From positions 16,998-80,997 of the forward strand of contig JAEETJ010000010.1 of the NCBI GenBank assembly GCA_016290295.1: a stretch of DNA of 64,000 nt. Direction: 5' to 3'. The DNA comes from Bacteroidales bacterium. Its GTDB lineage: Bacteria > Bacteroidota > Bacteroidia > Bacteroidales > WCHB1-69. Within the stretch, counting starts at the first letter, position 1. Each line of letters begins with the position of its first letter. The position numbers and the translations under genes were made by a program. Of the stretch, positions 35,139 through 45,000 are shown piece after piece. The notes beneath the pieces were generated by a model. It ran no database searches. It was not told the origin of the DNA and saw only the letters and a list, made by a program, of their open reading frames with translations.

Positions 35139-35993
35139 ATGTCTCCTCAATTCAAATCCCTCCTTACCCGTACCATTTCTGGTATAGTATTTGTGGCCTT
35201 GGTGGTAGGCTCGTTTTTCCTGCCTTCCTATTGCCAATTTCTCTTGTTTACGGTGTTTGCAGCTATTGCCTTGTCGGAATATATCAGAATCACAGAGAGT
35301 ACGGGGGTAAAGGTGCAGAAAATTTTATGTGCCATGATTGTGGTTTTGGTGATTGAGGGTGCTTATTTGTTGGATACGTTAGAAATCAGTTGGCTGATTG
35401 CGGCACTGTTTATGATGGTGGTGCCGGTGGTGGAGTTGTTCAAAAAGGATGCGGTTTTGCCGTTTACCAATATTGCCCATACATTCTTGCCGATTTTTTG
35501 GATTGCGGTGCCCTTCGCTCTGGCAGGCATCACTTTCTCTATTTTAGAGCATCCAGAGGTTGTTTTGGCATTGTTTCTGTTGATATGGGCATCTGACACT
35601 TTTGCTTACTGTGCGGGTTCCCTTTTTGGCAAGCATAAATTGTTTGAAAGAATATCGCCAAAGAAGACCTGGGAAGGCACGATTATCAGTGCAATACTTA
35701 CCTGTGGCGTGGCTGTGGGACTGTCTTTTGCCCCCTATTTCAATAAGGGTCTTGTAAATCCATCCTCCACTTTGTGTAATGTGCTGATTTGGATAGGCTT
35801 TGCCCTTATTGTTATTGTGGCGGGCACCTTCGGCGACCTGATAGAGTCTATGTTCAAGCGCTCCTACGGGGTGAAGGACTCCGGTAACATTATGCCTGGC
35901 CATGGCGGCATGCTCGACCGCTTCGACTCCTTTTTCCTGGCGATGCCGTTCTGCTTTATTTATTGGATGCTGCTGGCATTCATCGTCTATTGA
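35139..35993 (+). CDS. cdsA: Phosphatidate cytidylyltransferase
   Basis: Makes CDP-diacylglycerol from phosphatidic acid and CTP for phospholipid synthesis. The 284-residue protein has about eight membrane helices, the mid-protein SPKKTWEG and the C-terminal signature GDLIESMFKRSYGVKDSGNIMPGHGGMLDRFDS, here recognised through KRSYGVKDSGNIMPGHGG. It is convergent with the M3 peptidase gene. Confidence 0.96.
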   Translation: MSPQFKSLLTRTISGIVFVALVVGSFFLPSYCQFLLFTVFAAIALSEYIRITESTGVKVQKILCAMIVVLVIEGAYLLDTLEISWLIAALFMMVVPVVELFKKDAVLPFTNIAHTFLPIFWIAVPFALAGITFSILEHPEVVLALFLLIWASDTFAYCAGSLFGKHKLFERISPKKTWEGTIISAILTCGVAVGLSFAPYFNKGLVNPSSTLCNVLIWIGFALIVIVAGTFGDLIESMFKRSYGVKDSGNIMPGHGGMLDRFDSFFLAMPFCFIYWMLLAFIVY

Positions 35994-36049
35994 TATTCAT
36001 CCCCTACGAGGAATAGCAATTACCATACGAGCCCATAACATTCTTCATC

Positions 36050-36140
36050 GTTCATTCTACATTGTACATTGTGCATTGTGCATTGTACATTATGCATTGT
36101 GCATTGTGCATTGTGCATTGTACATTGTGCATTCTACATT
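36050..36140. repeat. Tandem word repeat, family C (CATTGTGCATTGTACATT)
   Basis: About ten degenerate copies of an 8- to 9-nt word, CATTGTGCA or CATTGTACA, run in tandem between the convergent cdsA and M3 peptidase genes. They reach to the stop codon of the peptidase. Any open frame here is a by-product of the repeat. Confidence 0.85.
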
Positions 36141-38155
36141 AACCCGCTCCGTTTCAACAACGCCTCTACCTTAGGCTCGCGCCCGCGGAAATCCACAAAC
36201 ATCCGCATGGCTTCGCGACTGCCACCACGGCATAAAATACAATCGTGGAATTTGCTGGCCGTCTCATGATTGAAAATGCCGGTCTCTTGGAACAAAGAGA
36301 AGGCGTCGGCATCCAATACCTCTGCCCATTTGTAGCCGTAGTAGCCAGCGGCATATCCCCCTGAGAAAATATGCGTAAAGGAAGTGCTGGTGCAGCATCC
36401 CTTTGGTCTTGGGAAGAAATCGACCACTTGCATGGCTTCGTGCTCCAGAGCCTCCAAATCGGGATTAACCTCTTTCTCGTCATGCCACATCATGTCTAAA
36501 AAACCGAAGGCTAACTGGCGACAGGAGAGATAACCAGCTTGGAAATTCTCCATGTCCTTGACTTTCTGTACCAAGCTGTCGGGAATGACTTCCCCACTTT
36601 GATAATGTCTTGCGAAAGACTGCAGAAAACGGATGTCGGAAGCCCAGTTCTCATTGATTTGGGAAGGCAGTTCCACAAAATCGCGGGGTACACTGGTGCC
36701 GGAAATACTGCTATAGGTCACCTCGGACAACATCCCGTGCAGGGCATGGCCGAATTCGTGCATAAAGGTCGTCAGCTCTTTGAAGGTCAGCAATGAAGGC
36801 TTGTTGTCGGTGGCTGGGGTGAAGTTCATCACCAAGGATATTAACGGGATGATATTCTTGCCATCGGCGGTTTTGTGCTGGTCGCGGAAAGAAGTCATCC
36901 AGGCACCGCCTTTCTTGCTCTCCCGTGGGAAAAAGTCCAAGTATAAAACAGCAATAATCTGGTCTTTCCGATGGACGTAATAGGTTTTTACATCTTTTTG
37001 ATAGACAGGTATTTCTGCTGTTTCTGAAAATTCTAAGTCGTACAATTGGCGGGCTAAGCCGAACACTCCGTCAATCACTTTGTCCAAGGGAAAATAGACC
37101 TTAAGTTCTTCTTCGTCGAAATCAAATAGGCTATTTCTTTGTTTTTCAGCGTAATATGACATGTCCCAGCGTTCGAAATCCACTTGGAATCCGTTCTGAC
37201 GGGCGAAATCAACCATCTCTTGCATTTCCTTTTCCGCGGCTTTCCGTGACGGCTTTTCTAAAGTTTCCAATAGTTCATACACATGTGCTTTGTCCTTGGC
37301 CATGCGTTCGGTCAGCACGTAAGAGGCATAATCGCTGAATCCCAACAACTTGGCGATTTGCTTACGCAATGAGGCAATCTCGTACACTAAGGCCGTATTG
37401 TCATGTGCATCCTTATAGCTTCTGGAAGCGTACTTGAGGAAGAATTCCTTACGCAATTCCCGATTGTCGGCGAATTTCATGATGGCCTGGTAGCTGGGCA
37501 TGGTCAGGTCGAACAGCCAGCCTTCCTGCCCTTTGGCCTTGGCTTTGGCCGCGGCAATGTCGAGTTCGCTTGCTGGCAGTCCAGACAATAGGCTTTCGTC
37601 GGTAATGGTTTTGGAGAAGGCATGGGTGGAGGCCAGCACATTGTCGCTGAATTGCAGGGTGAGTTGTGACAGGCGCATGGTCAGTCGCTTGTATTCCTCT
37701 TTTTGTGCATCTTCCAGTTGGGCCCCATGGCGGATAAAGCTTCGATAGCTTTTCTCTGTAACCATTTTTTCTTCCTCATTGAGGGAATCGCGATGCTCAT
37801 ATACTTGTTTTACCCGTTGAAACAGTTTCTCATTCAAGCTGATTTCATTGCTGAATGCGGTCAGTTCCGGTTGGATTTTCTGGGCTATGTCCTGCAATTC
37901 CTTGGAGGTGTTGCAGACCAATAAGTTGAAGAAAATATTGGAAATGCTGTCTAACAATTCTCCTGAGCGGTCCAAGGCGGCTAACGTGTTGTCAAAAGTC
38001 GGTTCCTCTTGGTTGTCGGCTATGGCTTGGATTTCGCCACGGGCTATTTTTAGGGCATGGTGAAAAGCCGGCTCATAATGCTCATTCTTGATCTCATCGA
38101 AAGGCGGGGTCTGGTATGGCGTCTGCCACGGAGAAGTTAAGGGGTTGGAAGACAT
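36134..38155 (-). CDS. dcp: M3-family oligopeptidase / peptidyl-dipeptidase
   Basis: A 673-residue zinc peptidase of the oligopeptidase A/Dcp type. The zinc site HEFGH is His466-Glu467-His470 (MHEFGHALHG), followed by the ENWA segment that bears the third ligand. The N-terminus SNPLTSPWQTPYQTPPFDEI has no signal peptide, so a cytoplasmic role in peptide turnover is likely. Length is as expected. A dipeptidyl carboxypeptidase and an oligopeptidase cannot be told apart here. Confidence 0.93.
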   Translation of the reverse strand: MSSNPLTSPWQTPYQTPPFDEIKNEHYEPAFHHALKIARGEIQAIADNQEEPTFDNTLAALDRSGELLDSISNIFFNLLVCNTSKELQDIAQKIQPELTAFSNEISLNEKLFQRVKQVYEHRDSLNEEEKMVTEKSYRSFIRHGAQLEDAQKEEYKRLTMRLSQLTLQFSDNVLASTHAFSKTITDESLLSGLPASELDIAAAKAKAKGQEGWLFDLTMPSYQAIMKFADNRELRKEFFLKYASRSYKDAHDNTALVYEIASLRKQIAKLLGFSDYASYVLTERMAKDKAHVYELLETLEKPSRKAAEKEMQEMVDFARQNGFQVDFERWDMSYYAEKQRNSLFDFDEEELKVYFPLDKVIDGVFGLARQLYDLEFSETAEIPVYQKDVKTYYVHRKDQIIAVLYLDFFPRESKKGGAWMTSFRDQHKTADGKNIIPLISLVMNFTPATDNKPSLLTFKELTTFMHEFGHALHGMLSEVTYSSISGTSVPRDFVELPSQINENWASDIRFLQSFARHYQSGEVIPDSLVQKVKDMENFQAGYLSCRQLAFGFLDMMWHDEKEVNPDLEALEHEAMQVVDFFPRPKGCCTSTSFTHIFSGGYAAGYYGYKWAEVLDADAFSLFQETGIFNHETASKFHDCILCRGGSREAMRMFVDFRGREPKVEALLKRSGLM

Positions 38156-38417
38156 GTTTTTTTTTAATTAGCAAATTAGCAAATTAGCAAATTAGTAAAT
38201 TAGCAAATTGTAATAGGGGAATCTCGCTTCGCTCGAGGGGAGTGGAGTTCGTCCAAAGGGGAGTCTCATGCTATGCATTCGAGGGGAGTTTTTATGTGTC
38301 AATGAATGGAGTTGAAAACTGAAAACTGAAAGTTGAAAGTTATAATTTGAATTATGAATTCTGAATTTTGAATTCTAAAATTTTACTGTCCCCTGTAACC
38401 TGTCCCCTGAAACCTGC
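38156..38417. repeat. Composite of several short tandem repeats
   Basis: This 262-bp gap holds no gene. It is a string of word repeats: TTAGCAAA (38165-38207), AGGGGAGT with palindromic TCGCTTCGCTCGA (38216-38292), GAAAACTG/GAAAGTTG (38310-38340), GAATTCTGAATTTTGAATT (38350-38380) and CCCCTGTAACCTGT (38388-38416). Several of these words recur in other gaps. Confidence 0.8.
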
Positions 38418-39062
38418 TTACATCACGAGCATCAGAATGAACCTCGGAGTGAGCGGGGTGCGGATTTCTTGGTTGTCGCGGATGGTGAGTGGGGTAGGGC
38501 TGATGATTTCGTTCATGTCGTACAAGTTGCCCGCATTGCGCTCTTGCTGTATCTCCAATGCGGTTTTGAAATCAGGGACAATGTCTTTGGCAAAGGCGAT
38601 AATGATGATGTCGGAAGCCAAGCCCTTGATAGAAGGGTAAAGAGAATTGTGCGGAGAGAATATGAAACTGCAGGTGGTAGTAATCAGTGCGTCGCTATAG
38701 ACGATGGCAGCGTCTGCCGGTGTGTTGACATCAATGGCATTGACAAAACTAATGTTGTTGCTTTGCAGCAAGGCTGACAACTGTGGCTTGGTGTTCAGCA
38801 GTACTGGATAGTTTTGTCCTTGCAGCAACTTCACCAAACGAATGGCAAACTGGTCTTTGGTGCAGGGCACGTATTTGCCGCCTAAGGCACGGAATCTGAC
38901 GATAAAGTCCCGTACGAGGTCTTCGCTGGGTTTGATGAAATCGTCGGACAAGTCCGGGTCTGGGTAGCGGTTCACACCCTTAGTGGACAATGCGTGTCGT
39001 ATATCTTTGCGAATCGACTCTTTCGAGGTGGTGAGATTGCTCTCTGTGCTTAATGTTTCCAT
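38418..39062 (-). CDS. LUD-domain protein (LutC/YkgG-like)
   Basis: A 214-residue protein of the LUD family found in lactate-utilisation LutB/LutC. It shows DAAIVYSDALI and TTTCSFIFSPHNSLYPSIKG, with the conserved turn before IIIIAFAKDIVPDF. LutB and LutA are absent. In Bacteroidota this gene is regularly located next to ftsH, as here (12 nt), so its role may differ from lactate oxidation. Confidence 0.8.
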   Translation of the reverse strand: METLSTESNLTTSKESIRKDIRHALSTKGVNRYPDPDLSDDFIKPSEDLVRDFIVRFRALGGKYVPCTKDQFAIRLVKLLQGQNYPVLLNTKPQLSALLQSNNISFVNAIDVNTPADAAIVYSDALITTTCSFIFSPHNSLYPSIKGLASDIIIIAFAKDIVPDFKTALEIQQERNAGNLYDMNEIISPTPLTIRDNQEIRTPLTPRFILMLVM

Positions 39063-39074
39063 TGCTTTTGCGTT

Positions 39075-41210
39075 TTAGACGGTTTGCTGTGCCGGAGCTT
39101 CCTCGTCGCTTGCATCTTTTTCTCCGTTGTTATTCACTTGGCTGTTTACATCTTCCTTTTTATCGTTGGGAGTATTGTCTTGGCTGGTCTCAATACTGTC
39201 ATTTTGCTGTCCAAAGGGACGTTTGCCGAAGATTTTTTCTAAGTCTTCTGCAAAGATGACTTCACGATCTAACAGTTGCTGAGCCAGCTGGGCGTGTTTC
39301 TCCTTGTTTGCGAGCAGAATTTCCTTAGCTTTGTTGTACGAACGCTCGATGAGTTTATGGATTTCTTCATCAATTTCCTGTGCGGTTTTCTCGCTATAGG
39401 GTTTGGTGAAGTTGTATTCAGATTGTCCTGTGGAATCGTAATAGCTGATATTGCCGAGTTTCTCGTTCAGTCCATAATATACCACCATAGCGTAGGCTTG
39501 TTTGGACACCCGTTCAAGGTCGTTAAGAGCTCCGGTTGACACTTCGCCAAAAACTATCTCTTCTGCGGCACGGCCTCCCAAAGTGGCGGTCATCTCGTCG
39601 AACATCTGGCTGAAGGTCGTGATTTGGCGTTCTTCGGGCAGGTACCAGGCAGCACCGAGCGACTTGCCACGTGGCACGATGGTTACCTTGACCAAGGGAG
39701 AGGCGTGTTCGAGCAGCCAGCTGACGGTAGCGTGACCTGCTTCGTGGTTAGCAATAACCTTCTTTTCTTGCGGAGAGATGATACTTCCTCGTTTCTCTAA
39801 GCCACCGACAATTCGGTCGATGGCGGCGAGGAACTCTTCCTTACCTACGCTCTTCTTGCTGTTACGGGCAGCTATCAGAGCTGCTTCGTTGCATACGTTG
39901 GCAATGTCGGCACCCGAGAATCCTGGGGTTTGCTTAGCGAAGAAGTCAAGGTCCACATCAGAGTTGAGTTTCAGCTTGCGCACGTGTACCTCAAAGATGC
40001 CCTTACGCTCGTTGAGGTTCGGCAGTTCTATATGAATCTGGCGGTCGAAGCGGCCAGCACGCAAAAGAGCCCGGTCGAGCACATCGGCGCGGTTGGTGGC
40101 AGCTAAGATGATAACACCCGTGTTGCTGGAAAAACCGTCCATTTCGGTCAGCAGCTGGTTAAGGGTGCTTTCGCGTTCATCATTGGCACCGCTCATGATG
40201 TTTTTGCCACGGGCACGGCCGATGGCGTCAATCTCGTCGATGAAGATGATGCAGGGAGCTTTCTCCTTGGCGGTCTTGAACAGGTCGCGCACACGTGAGG
40301 CACCCACGCCCACAAACATTTCCACAAAGTCAGAGCCTGACAGCGAGAAGAAGGGAACCTTGGCCTCGCCGGCAACAGCCTTGGCCAACAGGGTTTTACC
40401 AGTTCCCGGAGGGCCTACCAACAGGGCTCCTTTTGGAATCTTGCCGCCCAAAACGGTATATTTTTTCGGATTTTTCAGAAAATCCACAATCTCTTCAATC
40501 TCATATTTGGCACCTTCCAGACCGGCTACATCCTTAAAGGAGACATTCAGTTGTGAGGTCTCATCGAACAGCTGTGCCCTGGATTTGCCGATGTTGAAGA
40601 TACCCATTCCGCCTCCGCCAGGACCGCCTCCGCCTCGCATGGAACGCATGGAGTAGAATAACAGCACTAAAATCAGCATGGTAGGCAGTATCCAGAAAAA
40701 GAGTTCAAAACCCCAGCTTTTACTGTTGTCTTCAGTAGTGGAAATCTCGTATTCCTGCTCCACTTCGCTGCGTGTCAAGCTGCTGTCACTGGCCAAAGCA
40801 TTGTTGATGGCTCTCTCTTGTGTGGCCTTTAGGTTTTCGTTAAACACCTGATAATCAGTTGTCACAATAAAAAACTGTGGTCCTGTGAGGTTGTTTTGAT
40901 TGCGTAGGTTCTCGTACTCGGTTTTCGCCTTGATAGCATCTTCTTTCAGGTAGATGTTAACCCTGTCGTTCTTCTTGACATACTCCAGCTTTTCAATATC
41001 TTTGGCTATCACCATTTTATTGAAGCGGCTATTGTCTATTTCGGTGGCAGGAGTTTCAAAAGTGAACAACCAGTAAGCGATAAGTCCTGCAGCCACAATC
41101 AGATAGATATAACTCAGTGTGAACTTCGGTTTTTTATTGTCGTTGCTGCTTTTCTGTCCACCGAAGAATGCCGAGCCGTTATTTTTAGGTGTGGTCTTTT
41201 TTGTTGCCAT
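39075..41210 (-). CDS. ftsH: ATP-dependent zinc metalloprotease FtsH
   Basis: A 711-residue membrane-bound AAA+ protease for quality control of membrane proteins. Helix 1 is at about 32-50, a periplasmic domain follows, helix 2 at about 166-187. A glycine-rich linker follows, then the AAA domain with Walker A GPPGTGKT (266-273) and Walker [13 protein letters not shown] motif ATNRADVLD, and the zinc site HEAGH (489-493). The C-terminal tail is rich in N, D, E and Q. It starts after rsfS and precedes the LUD gene, the usual order in the phylum. Confidence 0.97.
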   Translation of the reverse strand: MATKKTTPKNNGSAFFGGQKSSNDNKKPKFTLSYIYLIVAAGLIAYWLFTFETPATEIDNSRFNKMVIAKDIEKLEYVKKNDRVNIYLKEDAIKAKTEYENLRNQNNLTGPQFFIVTTDYQVFNENLKATQERAINNALASDSSLTRSEVEQEYEISTTEDNSKSWGFELFFWILPTMLILVLLFYSMRSMRGGGGPGGGGMGIFNIGKSRAQLFDETSQLNVSFKDVAGLEGAKYEIEEIVDFLKNPKKYTVLGGKIPKGALLVGPPGTGKTLLAKAVAGEAKVPFFSLSGSDFVEMFVGVGASRVRDLFKTAKEKAPCIIFIDEIDAIGRARGKNIMSGANDERESTLNQLLTEMDGFSSNTGVIILAATNRADVLDRALLRAGRFDRQIHIELPNLNERKGIFEVHVRKLKLNSDVDLDFFAKQTPGFSGADIANVCNEAALIAARNSKKSVGKEEFLAAIDRIVGGLEKRGSIISPQEKKVIANHEAGHATVSWLLEHASPLVKVTIVPRGKSLGAAWYLPEERQITTFSQMFDEMTATLGGRAAEEIVFGEVSTGALNDLERVSKQAYAMVVYYGLNEKLGNISYYDSTGQSEYNFTKPYSEKTAQEIDEEIHKLIERSYNKAKEILLANKEKHAQLAQQLLDREVIFAEDLEKIFGKRPFGQQNDSIETSQDNTPNDKKEDVNSQVNNNGEKDASDEEAPAQQTV

Positions 41211-41214
41211 TGAG

Positions 41215-41312
41215 ATAATTAATAATTGATAGTTGATAATGAATAATGAATAAATTTGCTATCGAGATGAGTGATGGTAAACTACCATAACTATTAATTA
41301 TTAATTATTAAT
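41215..41312. repeat. A+T-rich intergenic repeat, family B
   Basis: TAATTAATAATTGATAGTTGATAATGAATAATG-type words (longest shown in parts: TAATAATTGATAGTTGATAA) fill the ftsH-rsfS gap and run into the last codons of rsfS. Same family as at 35021 and 55196. Confidence 0.55.
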
Positions 41313-41687
41313 TCTCTGGATTTCCGCGTCGTTGTATAGACTCTCAAGATTATAGAATTCCCGGGCTTCGGGTTGGAAGATGTGGACTACCACATTGAAA
41401 TAGTCCAGCAGGATCCATTCGCCGTTGGTTGTACCTTCCACGTGTTTAGGGAGGGTGTTAGCGTAACGCTTGGTGGTCTCTTGCACAAAATCGCACAAGG
41501 TCTCCACATGCGGTTTGGAGTTTCCGCTACAAATGATGAAATAGTCAAAAAACACGTGATTGATTTTCTTGAGGTCGATGCTGACGATGTCAACACCTTG
41601 CTTCTCTATAAGTGCTTGAATAATAAGTTCTTCAATCTTTCCTTCGAATTCTTTTACTTCTGCTTTTACCTTAATTTTCTTCGCCAT
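41301..41687 (-). CDS. rsfS: Ribosomal silencing factor RsfS
   Basis: A 128-residue protein that binds uL14 on the large subunit and blocks subunit joining when nutrients are short. Family segments are KKINHVFFDYFIICSGNS, THVE-like KPHVETLCDFV, and GEWILLDYFNVVVHIFQPEAREFYNLE (here WILLDYFNVVVHIF). I use the ATG at 41687 (MAKKIKVK); the in-frame start at 41744 lies across the promoter. The gene leads the rsfS-ftsH-LUD group. Confidence 0.95.
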   Translation of the reverse strand: MAKKIKVKAEVKEFEGKIEELIIQALIEKQGVDIVSIDLKKINHVFFDYFIICSGNSKPHVETLCDFVQETTKRYANTLPKHVEGTTNGEWILLDYFNVVVHIFQPEAREFYNLESLYNDAEIQRINN

Positions 41688-41721
41688 ATAAAATATTATT
41701 GATTTATTCATAATTAATCTG

Positions 41722-41752
41722 CAAAGATACAAATCTTTTTTCAATTAGCAAA
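41722..41752 (-). promoter_or_regulatory. Bacteroidota promoter for rsfS-ftsH
   Basis: On the minus strand: -33 TTTG (41752-41749), a 19-nt spacer, then -7 TATCTTTG (41729-41722). The -33 box lies within a TTAGCAAA repeat. Confidence 0.7.
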
Positions 41753-41860
41753 TTAGTAAATTGGTTAATTGGCAAATTACAGCAAAATGTTTTTGTATAG
41801 CATTTTAAAAATAATTGGCACATTAGCACATTTGCTAATTAGCACATTGAATGTTGATAA
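41740..41860. repeat. Tandem word repeat, family A (TTAGCAAA / TTAGCACA)
   Basis: The 318-bp gap 41688-42005 carries words AATTAGCAAATTAG, AATTGGCAAATT and GCACATTAGCACATTTG. The remainder holds the rsfS promoter, a TACATTTG box at 41911 and the leader of the next gene. Confidence 0.7.
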
Positions 41861-41910
41861 CTATTCATAACTTTTAACACATCTTGGGCTTACGCATGTC
41901 TAATTATTTG

Positions 41911-41918
41911 TACATTTG
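41911..41918 (+). promoter_or_regulatory. -7 promoter box for the 1450-residue T9SS cargo gene
   Basis: TACATTTG, 87 nt before the ATG at 42006. A TTG lies 24 nt upstream, slightly too far for a consensus -33. Confidence 0.5.
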
Positions 41919-42005
41919 CAAACTTGAAAGAAATTGTGCTGTTTGGTTTAATGTATTGAAAATCAATAAAATACAATAAATAATTATTCATTAAAAAATT
42001 TTACT

Positions 42006-45000
42006 ATGAAAAAATTCTACGTTCTGAAAATCATGATGGCGGTCATGCTGACCATGCTGTTGACCGTCGGAAATGTTTTTGCCGAGAAAGCCTGGGTGAA
42101 GGTGACCCACACCACAACCTTGTCCGTTGGTGACTCCATCATCATTGCCGCTGCCAATTATGACAAGGCTATTGGAACCACGCAAAACAACAACAACCGT
42201 GCTGCCGTGAACATTACAAAAGTTGGTAATCAAGCCACTTTTACCACCAGTGTTCAGGTGTTTGTATTGCAGCAAAGTACTGTCAATGGCGCTTTTGTGC
42301 TGTTTGATCCGGATGCTACCGGTGGTTATTTGAATGCTCCCGGCGGTGGCAATTATTTGCGTACTGCCGCAACCTTGCCTACCAATGGTTCTGCTGACTG
42401 GATGATTACAGTTTTTAATAACGACAGTATCACCATCGTCGCTCAAAATTCTGATATTACACAGGTTTACATGCGTTATAATAGTGGAAGTACACTTTTC
42501 TCATGTTATGGTTCCGGCAGTTCGGTGGTGAATGCGGTGACAATCTACCGATACGAGGAAGTTGAGGCTGCTACCGTGGCCACACCAGCCTTCACACCCA
42601 ACGAAGGTACCTATTATGAGCCTCAGCAGGTTGGCATAACCTGTGCTACTACCGGTGCCACCATCCTTTACACCATCAATGGTGACAATCCTACTACTAA
42701 TGGCTTGGTTTATAGCACTCCGCTGAGCATTTCTACTACCACAACTGTCAAAGCTGTAGCTTTCTTGGGTACTGATACCAGTTTTGTAAACCAGGCAACT
42801 TACACCTTCCCAACGGAAGTCGCTGATATCGCCGCTTTCAAGGCCGCTAACTCTTCCACTAATGCAGTTCCCTATCATATCATGGGAGATGTAACCTTTG
42901 TGTTCCATGGCGGTGCCTATACCTACGTGAAGGATGCTTCCGCAGGTTTGATGATTTATGATCAAAATACCAATAACCCGGTTATTACCAGTACCTATAA
43001 TGAAGGTGATGTTATTCCTGGTGGTTTGTTAGGTACTTATACACTGTATAATGGTCAGCCGGAATTAATTCCTGTTGCCAATCCTGCCGCATCCACTCAA
43101 AATACGGGTACAGTGCAGCCTATTGTGGTGACTATGGCCGACCTTTTGGCCAACTATAATACTTACGATGCTCAATTGATTACCCTTGAAAATGTGACCT
43201 TCCCCAACGGATTCACGGGATCGAATCAAACCACTATCGAACAAGGCAGTAGCTCAATGGTTGTGTATAAACGTTTCCCTTTGGATACCACTTTGGCTGC
43301 GGGTACTGTGACCAATGTGACTGGTTTCGCCGCAAAATACAATAGCACTATCCAGATTTATCCCCGTTTTAATGCTGATTTGTCTGCTGCTCCCCAACCG
43401 GCACAGCCCTCTATGACCGTTACACTCAATGGCGAGCAGTTCTCCACTCTTGACACGCTGCAGGTCTCATTTGACATTCAGAACTTTACCCTTGGAACAG
43501 ACGGCTTGCTGAAACTTGAAAGTGAGATGCTTACCGCAGTCGGTATGCAGTCACCGATGTATCTGAACGATCAGTTGTTGGCTGCTTTCCTGGCACAGAC
43601 TTTCTCACCGCTTCCTGCTGGTACTCACACGGTTACCGCTTCTTTGGTGGATATGACCATGCAGCCGTTGACTCCTGCGGTTAGCCAGACTGTTACCTTC
43701 ACCGTGACCGCTCCAGTTGCTGCTACTCCGGTAATCAGTCCGGATGCTGGCACTTTCGCTGACAGTGTGGTGGTTACCATGACCTGCGCTACTCCTGGTG
43801 CTCAGATTCGTTATACCATCGCTGGTGAAGTGCCAAGTGCTACCTCTACCTTGTATGAGGGTCCGTTTACCGTGTATTCTTCCTGCACAGTCAAAGCCAA
43901 GGCTTTCATGAACAATGTGTCATGGGAGGACAGCCCAGTGGCCGAGGCCGCTTATACTATTGTTAGTGGTCCCACGCTGACGGTTGATCCCACAAGCCTT
44001 GCTTTTGGTCCCAATAGCCTGACAAGCACTGTGAATATATACAGCGCTTCTTTGACTGATCCCATCACTATCAGCTGCAACAACAGTGATTTCCAGTTGT
44101 CAGCAACCACTTTCCCCGCCAATGTGGGTAATACTTCATTCACCATTACATACGCTGGATTTGGTCCTGCTTTCGGTACGGTAACGGTTAGCAGCGGCAC
44201 GTTGAGCGCGCAGATTGACTTGGTGGCTACCGCTCAACTGCCAGCACCGGTGATTACACCTGCCAGCGGCACCACCGACACGGTTATCACAGTGGTAATG
44301 TCCGATGATGTTCAGGGTGCCGGCATTGGCTATACCCTTGATGGTACCGATCCGGATGTGTCATCCCCAACTTATAACCAGCCCATTATCTTGAATGTTC
44401 CAGGTACATACGTTGTCAAGGCCTACGCTTTCCTTGAAGGTTGGGGTGCCAGCGATATCACAAGCGCTACTTATACCGTGGTGGCTCCTGTGGTGCCAAG
44501 CAACGACACCATCATGTACTCAACTGGTTTTGAGGCAGAAGAAGGCTTTACCGCTACGCAAACCTATAATAGCCCGAATATTGTTTATAGTGGCGCCGAA
44601 GGTCAGCAATGGGGAACATATTATGGCACACCCTCCACTACTGATCATATTTGCGGGGCACAGTCTATGCAGATGCGTTGGTACGCCAGTTCCGCCAGCA
44701 ACCTGGGTTATACCTTCACCAACTTCGACATCCGTAATGTGACATACGTTACTTTTGATGCAAAACAAACCAATAACTTGAAATTGTGTGTGTCTTATTC
44801 AATAGATGGTGGTAATACCTACGTGGGCGATTCTGTATATACATTGACCACCAACAGACATAATTATCGTTACAATGTGAGTGAGACGGGCGAATATAAT
44901 TTTGTACGTTTGAGATTTGCTGTTATACTTCCTGATGCAGCTCCGTCTTCCACCAGCAGACTGACTATCGACAGTGTCGTGGTGTTTGGTGTTCCCGGTG

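Noticed and set aside
38165..38207. Possible CRISPR-like array of TTAGCAAA repeats
   Set aside because: The unit is 8 nt, degenerate and without spacers, and no cas genes are near.
40093..40656. A 187-codon plus-strand frame within ftsH
   Set aside because: Antisense to the conserved AAA domain of ftsH; low-complexity Ser/Pro-rich product with no family features.
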